Origin: DATBQN01 sp963755825
GTDB taxonomy: Bacteria; Acidobacteriota; Thermoanaerobaculia; Multivoradales; UBA5704
Reading direction: 5' to 3'
Length of the DNA: 64,000 nt
Assembly (NCBI GenBank): GCA_963755825.1
Contig: CAVWLA010000003.1
Location: forward strand, 1,612,001-1,676,000
Part shown: in pieces, positions 18,277 through 27,887 of the stretch
Layout: each line of letters starts with the position of its first letter
Numbering within the stretch: position 1 is the first letter of the stretch
The notes under the pieces: generated by a model
The model's input: only the letters and a program-made list of their open reading frames with translations
What the model was told of the DNA's origin: nothing
Database searches by the model: none
Translations under genes and position numbers: made by a program

Positions 18277-19695
18277 CTAGAGCAGCGTCCCATGGAGGAT
18301 GACGAAGGCGACGGTGAAGTAGATGACGAGGCCGGTGACGTCGACCAGGGTGGCGACGAAAGGCGCCGAGGAGACCGCGGGGTCGAAGCCCAGGCGGCGG
18401 AGGATGAAGGGGAGCATCGAGCCGGCGAGCGAGCCGAAGGTGATGACGCCGACGAGCGCGGCGCCGACCGTCGCCGCCACCAGCGGCCAGTGGACGCCGT
18501 AGTCGTAGAGATGGAAGTGCTGCCAGAGGAAGATGCGGACGATGCCGATGACGCCCAGGATGGCGCCCAGGGCGATGCCGGTCGGCAGCTCGCGGAGCGC
18601 GATCCGCCACCAGTCCGAGAGCTTCAGCTCGCGCAGAGCGAGGGCGCGCACGATCAGCGAGGTCGCCTGCGAGCCCGAGTTGCCTCCCGAGCTCATGATG
18701 AGCGGGATGAAGAGGGTGAGCACGATCGCCCGCGACAGCTCGCCCTCGAAGTGCTGCATCGCCGTCGCCGTCAGCATCTCGGAGAGGAAGAGGGCGCAGA
18801 GCCAGCCGGCCCGCTTTCTGATCATGGTGCCGAAGCCGATCTGCGTGTAGGGCTTGTCGAGCGCCTCGACGCCGCCCATGCGCTGCGCCTGCTGCGTCTG
18901 CGCGGCGACCATGGAGTCGATGACGTCGTCGACGGTGACGATGCCGAGGATGCGGCCGCCGTCGTCGACCACCGGCGCGGCGAGGAGGTTGTACTTCGAG
19001 ATCAGGCGGGCGACGTCGGCGCGGCTGTCGCCCGAGCGCACGGTGAGCGGCGGGCGGCGGCGGCCGACCTCGAGCACCGGGGTCGCCGGATCGGCGATGA
19101 GGAGGTCGCGTAGCGAGACGACGTGCACCAGGCGGCCGTCGTGCGGGTCGACGACGTAGATGGCGTAGATGGTCTCCTTGTCGCGCGCCACCTGCCGGAT
19201 GTCGGCGAGGGCGCGCTCGACCGTCCAGTCGGCGCCGACGCTGACGAACTCGGTGGTCATGATGCCGGCCGCGGAGTCGGGCGGGCAGGCGAGGAGGAGG
19301 GTGAGCGTCTGCCGGCTCGCCGGGTCGACGGCGGCGAGCAGCCGCTCCCGCTCGGGCGGCGGCAGCTCGCGGAAGAAGTCCGCCTGCTGGTCCGCCGACA
19401 TGGCGTCGAGGAGCGGCACCGCCTGGGCGACCGGCAGGTGCTCGAAGGCCTCGCGCCGGCGGGTGAACTCCGGCTCGTCGAAGAGCTGCACGGCGAGGTC
19501 GAAGGGGAGCGCCGCGAGCACCCGCGCCGCGGCCGCCGGCGGCAGGCGGTCGAGCTGCTCGGCGAGGTCCGCCGCGCGCATCGCGGCGACGGCGCGGGCG
19601 AGCTCGCCGGGATCGCCGGCGGCGAGAGCGCGCAGGTCGGGCGGCGGTGTGACGGGTCTGAACGGCGAGGCTTGCTGAGGGGCGGCCGTCGGCAT
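18277..19695 (-). CDS. mgtE: Magnesium transporter MgtE
   Basis: This 472-residue protein has the complete MgtE order: an N-terminal superhelical domain (20-150, FDLAVQLFDEPEFTRR), two CBS domains (about 155-275, GIMTTEFVSVG and LLAAPVVDDGGRILGIVTVDD), a plug helix, and five membrane helices with PLIMSSGGNSGSQATSLIVRALAL, the pore signature. It imports Mg2+ and is gated by cytosolic Mg2+ binding to the N and CBS domains. ATG 19695 is preceded by GAGGAGAA and begins the conserved part; an in-frame extension to 19764 is unlikely. It interrupts the pil gene order. No convincing Mg2+ riboswitch could be drawn in the 126-bp gap upstream. Confidence 0.92.
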   Translation of the reverse strand: MPTAAPQQASPFRPVTPPPDLRALAAGDPGELARAVAAMRAADLAEQLDRLPPAAAARVLAALPFDLAVQLFDEPEFTRRREAFEHLPVAQAVPLLDAMSADQQADFFRELPPPERERLLAAVDPASRQTLTLLLACPPDSAAGIMTTEFVSVGADWTVERALADIRQVARDKETIYAIYVVDPHDGRLVHVVSLRDLLIADPATPVLEVGRRRPPLTVRSGDSRADVARLISKYNLLAAPVVDDGGRILGIVTVDDVIDSMVAAQTQQAQRMGGVEALDKPYTQIGFGTMIRKRAGWLCALFLSEMLTATAMQHFEGELSRAIVLTLFIPLIMSSGGNSGSQATSLIVRALALRELKLSDWWRIALRELPTGIALGAILGVIGIVRIFLWQHFHLYDYGVHWPLVAATVGAALVGVITFGSLAGSMLPFILRRLGFDPAVSSAPFVATLVDVTGLVIYFTVAFVILHGTLL

Positions 19696-19766
19696 CGTGT
19701 GTTCTCCTCGTGGGCTCCTTCTGCACGAACCTCGCCGGGCGGCCCGGCCGGCGGCCTGAGACACGA

Positions 19767-19797
19767 GCGCCCTCCCCCGGAGCGCGGAGGAGGGCGC
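19767..19797 (-). terminator. Hairpin between pilC and mgtE
   Basis: Perfect 9-bp arms (19767-19775 and 19789-19797) with a 13-nt loop lie 25 bp after the pilC stop. It may end the pilT-pilC transcript or attenuate it before mgtE. No T-run is seen. Confidence 0.45.
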
Positions 19798-19821
19798 GGT
19801 GGACGCTCGCCGGCCGGGCGG

Positions 19822-21027
19822 CTAGCCGATCTTCGACAGCACCGAGTAGAGCGGCAGGTACATGGCGGCGACAATGGTGCCGATGACGACGCCCAGGATG
19901 GTGATCATCACCGGCTCGAGGAGCTTCATCAGGCCGGCGACCGCGGTGTCGACCTCCTCCTCGTAGAAGTCGGCGATCTTCGACAGCATCTGGTCGAGGG
20001 CGCCGGTCTGCTCGCCGACGTTGATCATCTGCACCACCATCGCCGGGAAGACCTTGGTGTCGCCGAGCGGCTCGGAGAGCGTCTTGCCCTCCTCGACCGC
20101 CTTGCGGACCGCCATCACGGCGTCCTCGATGATGGCGTTGCCGGCGGTCTTGGCGGTGATCTCCAGGCCGTCGAGGATCGGCACGCCCGAGGAGGTGAGT
20201 GTCGCGAGGGTGCGGCAGAAGCGGGCGACGGCGATCTTCCGCAGCAGCATGCCGATCACCGGGATCTTCAGCAGCGTGCCGTCGATCACCCGCCGGCCGC
20301 GGTAGGTCTTGTGGTAGCGCGAGATGGCGATGCCGCCGAAGATGAGGACGATGAAGATGAAGATGAAGTAGCGGGCGATGAAGTTCGACGCCTCGATGAC
20401 AACGCGGGTGAGGAGAGGCATCTCGCCGCCGAGGCCGGCGAAGAGGGCGGCGAAGACCGGGATGACCTTCCACAGGATGATGAAGACGACGCCGGCGGCG
20501 ATGACGATGATGGTCACCGGGTAGATGAGCGCCGACTTCACCTGGCTCTTCAGCTTGACGGCCTTCTCGATGTAGGTCGAGAGGCGCTGCAGGATGATGT
20601 CGAGGATACCGCCCGCCTCGCCGGCGGCGACCATGTTGACGAAGAGGTCGTCGAAGACCTTGGGGTGCTTCTTCATCGCCTCGGCGAGCGCCGAGCCGGA
20701 CTCGACGTCGGTGCGCACCTGCTTGATGATCGCCTGGAAGGCGCGGTTCTCCTCCTGGTCGCCGAGGATCTCCAGGCACTGCACGAGCGGCAGGCCGGCG
20801 TCGAGCATGACCGAGAACTGGCGGGTGAAGATCGCCACCCGCTTGGTGCCGATGCGCTGCGGCAGCCGGGGGAGGAGCTTGATCTCGCGCCCCTTCTCGC
20901 GGATGTTGGTGACCTGGATCTGCTGGCGACGGAGGACCGCCACGGCCGCGTCGCGCGAATCGGCGAGGAGCTGACCTTCCTGCGCCTGACCGGCACGGGT
21001 GCGACCCTTCCAGACGAAACTCGGCAT
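19822..21027 (-). CDS. pilC: Type IV pilus inner-membrane platform protein
   Basis: The 401-residue protein has two T2SSF domains (about 68-191 and 270-393), each with the typical cytoplasmic helical bundle followed by membrane helices. Diagnostic segments are FTRQFSVMLDAGLPLVQCLEIL, KVFDDLFVNMVAAGEAGGILD and FCRTLATLTSSGVPILDGLEI, with MVVQMINVGEQTGALD in the second copy. PilC connects the assembly and retraction ATPases to the growing pilus. It begins 3 bp after the pilT stop, so the pair is one transcript. The N-terminal domain FVWKGRTRAGQAQEG is the short PilC/GspF leader domain. Confidence 0.95.
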   Translation of the reverse strand: MPSFVWKGRTRAGQAQEGQLLADSRDAAVAVLRRQQIQVTNIREKGREIKLLPRLPQRIGTKRVAIFTRQFSVMLDAGLPLVQCLEILGDQEENRAFQAIIKQVRTDVESGSALAEAMKKHPKVFDDLFVNMVAAGEAGGILDIILQRLSTYIEKAVKLKSQVKSALIYPVTIIVIAAGVVFIILWKVIPVFAALFAGLGGEMPLLTRVVIEASNFIARYFIFIFIVLIFGGIAISRYHKTYRGRRVIDGTLLKIPVIGMLLRKIAVARFCRTLATLTSSGVPILDGLEITAKTAGNAIIEDAVMAVRKAVEEGKTLSEPLGDTKVFPAMVVQMINVGEQTGALDQMLSKIADFYEEEVDTAVAGLMKLLEPVMITILGVVIGTIVAAMYLPLYSVLSKIG

Positions 21028-21030
21028 GGC

Positions 21031-22143
21031 TTAGCTCCTGGCCTCGGCGGGCATCATCTGCGGTCCGAGCGCGGCGGCACCGCGGGCGATCATCTCCTGC
21101 AGCTCGTCGGGGTAGGACGAGCGGGCCATCGCGGTCTGCAGCGAGATCATGCGCTTGAAGTAGAGGGCGGCGAGCGACTGGTTGAAGGTCTGCATGCCGT
21201 GCTTCGACTGGCCGGTCTGCATCATGCCGTAGATCTGGTGGACCTTGTCCTCACGGATGAGGTTGCGGATCGCCGAGTTGGGCACCAGGATCTCCATGGC
21301 GAGGGCGCGCCCCTTGCCGGTGGCGCGCGGCAGCAGCGACTGGCAGATGATGCCCTCGAGCACGAAGGAGAGCTGGACGCGGATCTGCCCCTGCTGGTGG
21401 GCGGGGAAGATGTCGACGATGCGGTTGATCGTCTGCGCCGCCGAGTTGGTGTGCAGGGTGGCGAAGGTCAGATGGCCGGTCTCGGCGATGCGCAACGCCG
21501 CCTCGACGGTCTCGAAGTCGCGCATCTCGCCGATCAGCACCACGTCCGGGTCCTGGCGCAGCGCCGAGCGCAGGGCGTTCGAGAAGCTGTGGGTGTCGGC
21601 GTGCAGCTCGCGCTGGTTGACGATGCACTTCTTGTGGCTGTGCAGATACTCGACCGGGTCCTCGATCGTCACGATGTGCTCGTGCCGCTCGCGGTTGACC
21701 TTGTCGAGCATGGCGGCGAGCGTCGTCGACTTGCCCGAGCCGGTGGGGCCGGTGACGAGGAGGAGGCCGCGCGGCTTCTCGCACAGCCGCTCGATCACCG
21801 TCGGCAGGCCGAGCTCGCGGAAGCCGCGGATCTCATAGGGGATCTGGCGGAAGGCGGCGGCGATCGCCCCGCGCTGGTGGAAGACGTTGGCGCGAAAGCG
21901 GGCGAGGCCCTTGATGCCGAACGAGAAGTCGATCTCCAGGTTCTCCTCCAACCGATGCTTCTGGTTGTCGGTGAGGATCGAGTAGGAGAGCTGCTTGGTC
22001 TCGGTCGGCGTCAGCGGCGCCACGTTGATCGGCTTCAAGACGCCGTCGACGCGGATCTGGGGCGGCGAGTTGGTGGTGATGTGGAGGTCGGAGCCACCCT
22101 GCTCGACCATAGCCTTCAAGAGCTGGTTCAAACTCGGCGGCAT
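21031..22143 (-). CDS. pilT: Type IV pilus retraction ATPase
   Basis: This 370-residue hexameric ATPase has the PilT N-terminal PAS-like domain (SDLHITTNSPPQIRVDG), Walker A GPTGSGKST (132-140), the Asp box and Walker B (TIEDPVEYLH, DPDVVLIGEMRD), His box (GHLTFATLHTNSA) and the PilT-specific AIRNLIRE motif near residue 300. It depolymerises pili and drives twitching motility. It heads the minus-strand pil cluster; pilB is not in the window. Upstream on the minus strand a TTATAC-like -10 sits in the 119-bp region shared with the divergent ABC transporter. Confidence 0.95.
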   Translation of the reverse strand: MPPSLNQLLKAMVEQGGSDLHITTNSPPQIRVDGVLKPINVAPLTPTETKQLSYSILTDNQKHRLEENLEIDFSFGIKGLARFRANVFHQRGAIAAAFRQIPYEIRGFRELGLPTVIERLCEKPRGLLLVTGPTGSGKSTTLAAMLDKVNRERHEHIVTIEDPVEYLHSHKKCIVNQRELHADTHSFSNALRSALRQDPDVVLIGEMRDFETVEAALRIAETGHLTFATLHTNSAAQTINRIVDIFPAHQQGQIRVQLSFVLEGIICQSLLPRATGKGRALAMEILVPNSAIRNLIREDKVHQIYGMMQTGQSKHGMQTFNQSLAALYFKRMISLQTAMARSSYPDELQEMIARGAAALGPQMMPAEARS

Positions 22144-22249
22144 CGCGCGCGCTCCTGCAGAGCTGAAGGAAGAAACTGCACGAAGTGTATAACAGGGGAA
22201 CCGATAGACGGAAGAGCATAAGCTGGGGTAATCGCTCCGCCGCCTACGC

Positions 22250-22255
22250 TATCCT
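22250..22255 (+). promoter_or_regulatory. -10-like TATCCT 7 nt before ATG 22263
   Basis: TATCCT is followed by 7 nt and then the ATG, and no Shine-Dalgarno sequence is present. The geometry suggests a leaderless mRNA for the ABC transporter. No good -35 was found. Confidence 0.35.
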
Positions 22256-22262
22256 TAGCGAC

Positions 22263-24182
22263 ATGTCCGAGCCGATCTCCCACGACGAAGAGGTCCTCGG
22301 CAAGGCCTATGACGCGCGCCTCATGCGCCGGCTGCTGGGGTACGTCCATCCCTACCGGGGGATGACGGCGACGGCGCTCGTCCTCATCCTCTTCTCGTCG
22401 GTCCTCCAGCTCGTCGGGCCGCTGGTCACCGCCGTCGCCCTCGACCTCTTCATCCGGCCGCCCAACTCGGCCTCCGGCTCGACGGCGAGCGCCTGGGTGG
22501 CCCGCCTGCTGACCGCCCGCGGCGTCGATCCGGCGGCGCTCGGCCTGCGCGGCCTCGCCTACTGCGCCGTCGCCTACCTCGCCGCCGTCGTCCTCGCCTT
22601 CGGCGTCCTCTACGGCGAGAGCTACGTCATGCAGATGATGGGGCAGTACATCATGAACGACCTGCGGCGGGAGATCTTCGCCAAGCTCCAGCGGCTGCAG
22701 ATCGCGTACTTCGACCGCCACCCCATCGGCCGCCTGGTCACCCGCGTGACGACCGACGTCGACGCGCTCAACGAGCTCTTCACCGCCGGCATCGTCGCCA
22801 TCGTCGGCGACATCATGCTCCTGGTCGGCATCGTCGCCGTGCTCTTCTGGCTCGACTGGCGCCTGGCGCTCGTCGCCTTCTCGATCATCCCGCTCCTCAT
22901 CGGCCTCACCTCCTGGTTCAAGATCAAAGTCCGCGACAGCTTCCGCGACGTGCGGGTGCGCATCGCCAAGATCAACTCGTTCCTGCAGGAGCACATCACC
23001 GGCATGTCGGTGCTGCAGCTCTTCAACCGCGAGGCGCGGGCGTTCGACGAGTTCTCGACGATCAACGACGCCCACCGCGAGGCGAACGTCCGCTCGGTCT
23101 TCTACTACGCCATCTACTTCCCCGGCGTCGAGCTGATCACCGCGGTGGGCAGCGGCCTGCTGCTCTGGTACGGCGGCGGCAAGGTCATCCAGGGCGCCAT
23201 CTCGATCGGCGGCCTGATCGCCTTCATGCAGTACGCCCAGCGCTTCTACCAGCCGCTCTCCGACCTCTCGGACAAGTACAACATCCTGCAGGCGGCGATG
23301 GCCTCCTCCGAGCGCATCTTCCGCGTCCTCGACACGCCGGTCGAGATCGAATCGCCGGACGCCGCCCACGTCCCGGCGAGCGTCGCCGGCGAGGTCGAGT
23401 TCGATCACGTCGTCTTCGAGTACATCGCCGGCGAGCCGGTGCTGAAGGACGTCTCCTTCCGCGTCCGGCCGGGCGAGACGCTGGCGGTCGTCGGCCACAC
23501 CGGCGCCGGCAAGAGCACCCTCGCCAACCTCCTGCTGCGCTTCTATGACGTGCAGGGGGGCGCCGTCCGCGTCGACGGCGTCGACGTGCGCGCCTGGGAC
23601 CTCCAGCGCCTGCGGCGGAGCGTCGCGCTGGTGCTGCAGGACGTCTTCCTCTTCTCCGGCACGGTAGGCGCCAACATCCGGCTGGGCGACGAGAAGATCG
23701 ACGACGAGCGGCTGCGCTGGGCGGCGGCGGAGGTGCGCGCGCTGCCCTTCATCGAGCGCCTGCCGGAGGGCTTCGACTCGGTGGTGCGCGAGCGCGGCGC
23801 CGGCCTCTCGGTGGGCCAGAAGCAGCTCATCGCCTTCGCGCGGGCGCTCGCCTTCGACCCCCGCATCCTCATCCTCGACGAGGCGACCTCCTCGATCGAC
23901 ACCGAGACCGAGCAGCTCATCCAGCAGGCGCTCGACCGCCTGCTGGTCGGCCGCACCAGCATCGTCATCGCCCACCGGCTGTCGACGATCCAGCGCGCCG
24001 ACCGCATCCTGGTGCTCCACCGCGGCGAGGTGCGCGAGCAGGGGACCCACCAGGAGCTGCTGGCACTGCGCGGCATCTACTACCGCCTCTACCTGCTGCA
24101 GTACAAGGACCAGGAAGCCGCCGGGCTGCTCGCCGAGGAGCTGCGGACGGCGGACGCCGAGCCGGCCGGCGCCGGACGCTAA
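22263..24182 (+). CDS. ABC exporter, fused membrane and ATPase domains
   Basis: The protein has 639 residues. Residues 20-340 form the six-helix ABC exporter membrane domain (MsbA/BmrA/multidrug type, with FDRHPIGRLVTRVTTDVDALNELF); 370-610 form the nucleotide-binding domain with Walker A VGHTGAGKST, Q-loop LVLQDVFLFSGTV, Walker B ILILDEATSSID and the switch His (IAHRLSTIQRAD). The signature motif reads LSVGQ instead of LSGGQ, a substitution also seen in some heterodimeric exporters. Such half-transporters export lipids or drugs as dimers; the substrate cannot be told. It diverges from pilT. The start ATG 22263 is favoured because the upstream extension lies in the promoter region. Confidence 0.9.
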   Translation: MSEPISHDEEVLGKAYDARLMRRLLGYVHPYRGMTATALVLILFSSVLQLVGPLVTAVALDLFIRPPNSASGSTASAWVARLLTARGVDPAALGLRGLAYCAVAYLAAVVLAFGVLYGESYVMQMMGQYIMNDLRREIFAKLQRLQIAYFDRHPIGRLVTRVTTDVDALNELFTAGIVAIVGDIMLLVGIVAVLFWLDWRLALVAFSIIPLLIGLTSWFKIKVRDSFRDVRVRIAKINSFLQEHITGMSVLQLFNREARAFDEFSTINDAHREANVRSVFYYAIYFPGVELITAVGSGLLLWYGGGKVIQGAISIGGLIAFMQYAQRFYQPLSDLSDKYNILQAAMASSERIFRVLDTPVEIESPDAAHVPASVAGEVEFDHVVFEYIAGEPVLKDVSFRVRPGETLAVVGHTGAGKSTLANLLLRFYDVQGGAVRVDGVDVRAWDLQRLRRSVALVLQDVFLFSGTVGANIRLGDEKIDDERLRWAAAEVRALPFIERLPEGFDSVVRERGAGLSVGQKQLIAFARALAFDPRILILDEATSSIDTETEQLIQQALDRLLVGRTSIVIAHRLSTIQRADRILVLHRGEVREQGTHQELLALRGIYYRLYLLQYKDQEAAGLLAEELRTADAEPAGAGR

Positions 24183-24206
24183 GAGTCGCCTTTCGCCCCC
24201 CGGCGG

Positions 24207-24212
24207 TATCCT
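24207..24212 (+). promoter_or_regulatory. -10-like TATCCT 6 nt before GTG 24219
   Basis: This is the same hexamer and nearly the same spacing as upstream of the preceding gene, again without a Shine-Dalgarno sequence. It is a candidate leaderless start for addB. Confidence 0.35.
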
Positions 24213-24218
24213 TCCGCA

Positions 24219-27200
24219 GTGCCCCTGCAGCTCTCGCTGTTCGATCCGCCGCCCGCCGGGCCGCGGACACCCGTCGTCGTGGCGCGCGGCCCGCTCGCCG
24301 CCGAGGAGCTGCTGCTCTCGACGGTCGACGGGCTGCTCGACGCTGCGGCGGGCGATCCCGCCCTCCTCGCGAGACCAGTGCGCATCGTGGTGCCGTCGCG
24401 GAGCCTCCGCGAGCACGTCGCCGCCGCCTTCGTCCGCCGCCGCGGCCGCGCCGTCGCCGGGGTCGTCGTCGAGACCCTCCACGGCCTCGCCTGCGAGGTG
24501 CTGGCGAGCGCCGGCGAGGCGCCGCCGACGGGCGCGCCGGCCTTCGATCTCCTCGCCCGCCGCTTCGCCGCGCTCGAGGCGCCGCTCCGCCCGCTCGACT
24601 CGCTGGTCGACGGCTACGGGACGGTCGCCGGCACCATCCGCGACCTCCTCGACGCCGGCCTCACCGCGGCGCACGCCGACGCCGCCGAGGAGGCGCTCGC
24701 CGAGCTCGGGCGACACGCCGCCTCGCGCCCGGCGGTCGAGCGGGCGCGCGCCCTGGTGCGCATCGCGGCGCAGGTCGACCGCGCCGCCGAGCGGCTCGGC
24801 ATCGGCCGCGCCTCCCACCTCTTCCGCCGCGCCGTCGAGATCCTCGCCGCCGATCCGGAGGCGGCCCTCCCCGCCCGCGCCCTCTGGATCCACGGCTTCG
24901 CCGACGCCACCGGTGTGGCGACCGATCTCCTCGCCCAGCTCCTCAAGCATCCGGCGGCAACGCTGATCCTCGACCGACCGCCCGACCCGGCGCGGCCCGG
25001 CGGCGAGGAGTCGGCCTTCACCGCGCGGCTCGCCGAGGCGCTGGCACCGGGCGCGGCGGCGAGCGGCTGGCGCGGCGCGGCGCCGGCCGAGCGGCCGGCC
25101 GGCACCGCAGCGCCGGCGCGCTTCATGGCGCCGGGAGCCGAGGCGGAGATCCGCGAGGTCGCGGTGCGCATCGGCGACCTCCTCGCCGCCGGCGTCGCGG
25201 CGGAGCGCATCGGCGTCGTGGCGCGCGACCTCGCGCCCTACCGGCGGGCGATCCGCCGCCACTTCGGCCGCCTCGGCATCCCCTTCTCCGGCGCCGGCGA
25301 GCGCGGCAGCGTCACCCCCACCGGCCGGCGCGCCGCCGCGCTCTTCGACCTCCTCGAGCGGCGCGAGGCGAGCCCCTGCGACCGTTGGCTCGACGCCCTG
25401 GCGTCGCTCCCAGGCGACACGGCGCGCGAAGGGCACCGGCGCTTGGCCGTCGACGCGCAGCGTCGCTTGCCGATCACCGCGCGGCGGCGGGTCGACCTCC
25501 GCCTCGCCATCCGCACCCTCGGCGCCGCGCGGCTCGCCGATCTCGCGGCGCTCGACCCTCGCGACATCACCCCCCTCCTCCGCGACGGCCGCCTGCCGCT
25601 GCCCATCCGCCAGGGCCTGCGCACCGCCGCCGCCCTCGAGGCTGCCGCCGCCGAGGCCGACTTCGGGGGCGATGCCGAGCGCGAGCCGCAGGAGAGCGAC
25701 GAGTCGGCGCCGCGCGCCTCGCGCGCCGCGGCGCGCACCGTCGCCGGCGGCGAGCTGGAGCGGGCGCGCGCCGCCGCCGCCGCCCTCGTCGCGCGCTTCG
25801 CCGCCTGGCCCGCCGAGGCCTCCGCGGCGGCGCACCGAGCGCTCCTCGCCGCCCTCCTTGGCGAGGAGCTGGGGTGGGGCCGCAGGCCGGCCGCCGATCG
25901 CGGGCGCGCCGGCGGCTGGCTGGCGCGCGCCCGCGAGCGGCTGCGCGAGCCCGGCCTCGCCGCCGTCGACGCCGCCCTCGACGATCTCGCCGCGGAGCTG
26001 CCGGACGGCCTGCCGATCACCCTCTCCGAGCTCGCCCGCCTCCTCGCCCGCGCGCTCGCCGAGGCGGCGACCGACCCGCTCGGCGGCGCCGGCGGCGGCG
26101 TCCAGGTGCTCTCGGCGACCGAGGCGCGCGGCCGCACCTTCGAGCACCTCTTCGTCGTCGGCCTCAACCGCGACGTCTTCCCGCGCACCATCCGCGAGGA
26201 CCCGCTGCTCTCGGACGACCTCCGCCGCGTCCTCCGCGGACCGGGCGGCGCCGGCGTGCTGCCCGACGTGCCGATCAAGTCCGGCGGCTTCGACGAGGAG
26301 CGCTACCTCTTCGCCCAGCTCCTCCAAGCCGCCCCCGCGGTGACCCTCTCCTGGCAGGCGGCGGACGACGACGGACGGCCGCTCGCCGCCTCGCCCCTCC
26401 TCGCCCGCGCCGCGTCGACCGCCCCGCCGGCGATCGCACCGGCCCTCGATGCGGCACCGGCTGCCGCAGGCTCGCCGCGGCCGGCCTTCGAAGCGGCGAT
26501 CCTCGCCGGCCTCCACGCCGGCCGCGACGCCTGGCGGCCGCTGCTGCCGGCGGCGATCGGCGAGGCGCGGGCCGAGCTCGACCCCGCCGCTCGCGAGGCG
26601 GGCGGCGATCTCCACGCCGCCGCCTACGGCGGCGCCGATCTAGACGCCGCGGCGCTCGCCGCCGTCCGCCTCGCCGTCCTCGACGAGATAGACCCCGACC
26701 GGCGCACCTCCAGCGGGCGCGCCGTGCGGCTTCTCGCCGGCCCCTACTTCGGCTTCCTCGGCCGCACCCCCCGCAGCGGCGGCGACCCGCGCCACCGCGA
26801 TCTCTACGTCACCACGCTCGAGTCGCTGGCAGCCTGCCCGTGGCAGACCTTCCTCGAGCGGCTCCTCGAGGTCGAGCCGACCCCCGATCCGCTCGAGGCC
26901 CTGCCCGGCCTCGATCCGCTGCTGGTGGGCAACGTCGTCCACGCAGTGCTGGAGAGGATCGTCGCGCGCTCGCTGCCGGCGGATGGCCGCGGCGGCGAGC
27001 TGGCGGTGGCGGGTACCGGCTGGGCCGACCGCCCGTTCCACCCGGCGCCCTGGCCGCCGCCGAGCGACGTCGAGCGCTACCTCGCCGCCGCCGCCGCCCG
27101 CGTCGCCGCCGACGAGGGCATCCCTCTCCGCGGCCTGGCGCGCGCCCTCGCCGAGCGGGCGCGGCCGTTCGTCGACGCCGCGCGCGCCGCCGACTGGAGC

Positions 27201-27887
27201 GACGCCGCGCTGCCGCCGCTGGTGGTCGGCGCCGAGCTGCGCGGCGAAGTGGAGGTGGCGGGCGGCGCGCAGGCGCCGCGGACCCTCTTCTTCCGCGCCG
27301 ACCGCGTCGACCGCGGCGAAGGCGGAGCTGGAGGCGAGGGCGGCGCGGTGCTCACCGACTACAAGACCGGCAAGCCGTTCACTGAGGCCAAGAAGGCCGC
27401 CTCGCGCCGCCAGGCGTTCCTGCGCCGCGTGCGCGAGGGCAAGAGCCTGCAGGCGGTCGCCTACCAGCTGGGCGGCGGCGCCGGCGCCGCCGGCCGCTAC
27501 CTCTTCCTCCGCCCCGACCTCGACGCCGACCACCGCGCCGTCGAGGTGCCGCCCGGCGACGCGGCGGCGGCGGCGTTCGGCCAAGCCGTCGCCGCCGCGC
27601 TCGCCGCCTGGGACGCCGGATCGCTCTTCCCGCGCCTGGTGGACGTCGCCGGCCGCCAGGAGCCCGCCCGCTGCAGGTTCTGCCGGGTCGCCGAGGCCTG
27701 CCTGCGCGGCGACTCCGGCGCACGCAGCCGGCTCCTCGCCTACGCCGCCGAGGCCAGGGCGGCGAGCGGCGGCGAGGCGGCGGCCTTCGCCGGCCTCTGG
27801 CACCTCGCCGTCGCCCCGGTCGGCTCGCCACCCGAACCCGAAGCCGCCGCGGGCGAAGCCCAGTCGGACGCCGCGGAGGGCCGTTGA
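24219..27887 (+). CDS. addB: AddB-type helicase-like/PD-(D/E)XK nuclease subunit
   Basis: The 1222-residue protein is the B partner of an AddAB double-strand-break resection enzyme. Its N-terminal half is helicase-like but without a functional Walker A (VVPSRSLREHVAAAFV, then VVVETLHGLACEVL); LFVVGLNRDVFPRT is the motif typical of AddB/RexB. The C-terminal RecB-type nuclease has LTDYKTGKPF as the catalytic D-x-K. Four cysteines likely form the Fe-S cluster of AddB: one in SLAACPWQTFLERLLEVE before the nuclease, three in CRFCRVAEAC after it. The GTG start is followed at once by the conserved N-terminus. It overlaps addA by TTGA. Confidence 0.85.
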   Translation: MPLQLSLFDPPPAGPRTPVVVARGPLAAEELLLSTVDGLLDAAAGDPALLARPVRIVVPSRSLREHVAAAFVRRRGRAVAGVVVETLHGLACEVLASAGEAPPTGAPAFDLLARRFAALEAPLRPLDSLVDGYGTVAGTIRDLLDAGLTAAHADAAEEALAELGRHAASRPAVERARALVRIAAQVDRAAERLGIGRASHLFRRAVEILAADPEAALPARALWIHGFADATGVATDLLAQLLKHPAATLILDRPPDPARPGGEESAFTARLAEALAPGAAASGWRGAAPAERPAGTAAPARFMAPGAEAEIREVAVRIGDLLAAGVAAERIGVVARDLAPYRRAIRRHFGRLGIPFSGAGERGSVTPTGRRAAALFDLLERREASPCDRWLDALASLPGDTAREGHRRLAVDAQRRLPITARRRVDLRLAIRTLGAARLADLAALDPRDITPLLRDGRLPLPIRQGLRTAAALEAAAAEADFGGDAEREPQESDESAPRASRAAARTVAGGELERARAAAAALVARFAAWPAEASAAAHRALLAALLGEELGWGRRPAADRGRAGGWLARARERLREPGLAAVDAALDDLAAELPDGLPITLSELARLLARALAEAATDPLGGAGGGVQVLSATEARGRTFEHLFVVGLNRDVFPRTIREDPLLSDDLRRVLRGPGGAGVLPDVPIKSGGFDEERYLFAQLLQAAPAVTLSWQAADDDGRPLAASPLLARAASTAPPAIAPALDAAPAAAGSPRPAFEAAILAGLHAGRDAWRPLLPAAIGEARAELDPAAREAGGDLHAAAYGGADLDAAALAAVRLAVLDEIDPDRRTSSGRAVRLLAGPYFGFLGRTPRSGGDPRHRDLYVTTLESLAACPWQTFLERLLEVEPTPDPLEALPGLDPLLVGNVVHAVLERIVARSLPADGRGGELAVAGTGWADRPFHPAPWPPPSDVERYLAAAAARVAADEGIPLRGLARALAERARPFVDAARAADWSDAALPPLVVGAELRGEVEVAGGAQAPRTLFFRADRVDRGEGGAGGEGGAVLTDYKTGKPFTEAKKAASRRQAFLRRVREGKSLQAVAYQLGGGAGAAGRYLFLRPDLDADHRAVEVPPGDAAAAAFGQAVAAALAAWDAGSLFPRLVDVAGRQEPARCRFCRVAEACLRGDSGARSRLLAYAAEARAASGGEAAAFAGLWHLAVAPVGSPPEPEAAAGEAQSDAAEGR

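Noticed and set aside
19696..19821. Possible Mg2+ riboswitch (M-box or ykoK type) before mgtE
   Set aside because: Only 126 bp are available and I could draw just one simple hairpin; no conserved M-box core was found.
19123..22221. Very long plus-strand open frames opposite mgtE, pilC and pilT
   Set aside because: High GC keeps antisense frames open; the opposite strand carries unmistakable PilC, PilT and MgtE motifs, and the long frame has only Arg/Gly/Asp-rich low-complexity content.
22128..26615. A 1495-codon minus-strand frame through the ABC transporter and addB
   Set aside because: Repetitive Glu/Gly/Arg composition and no domain; it is the shadow of two well-supported plus-strand genes.
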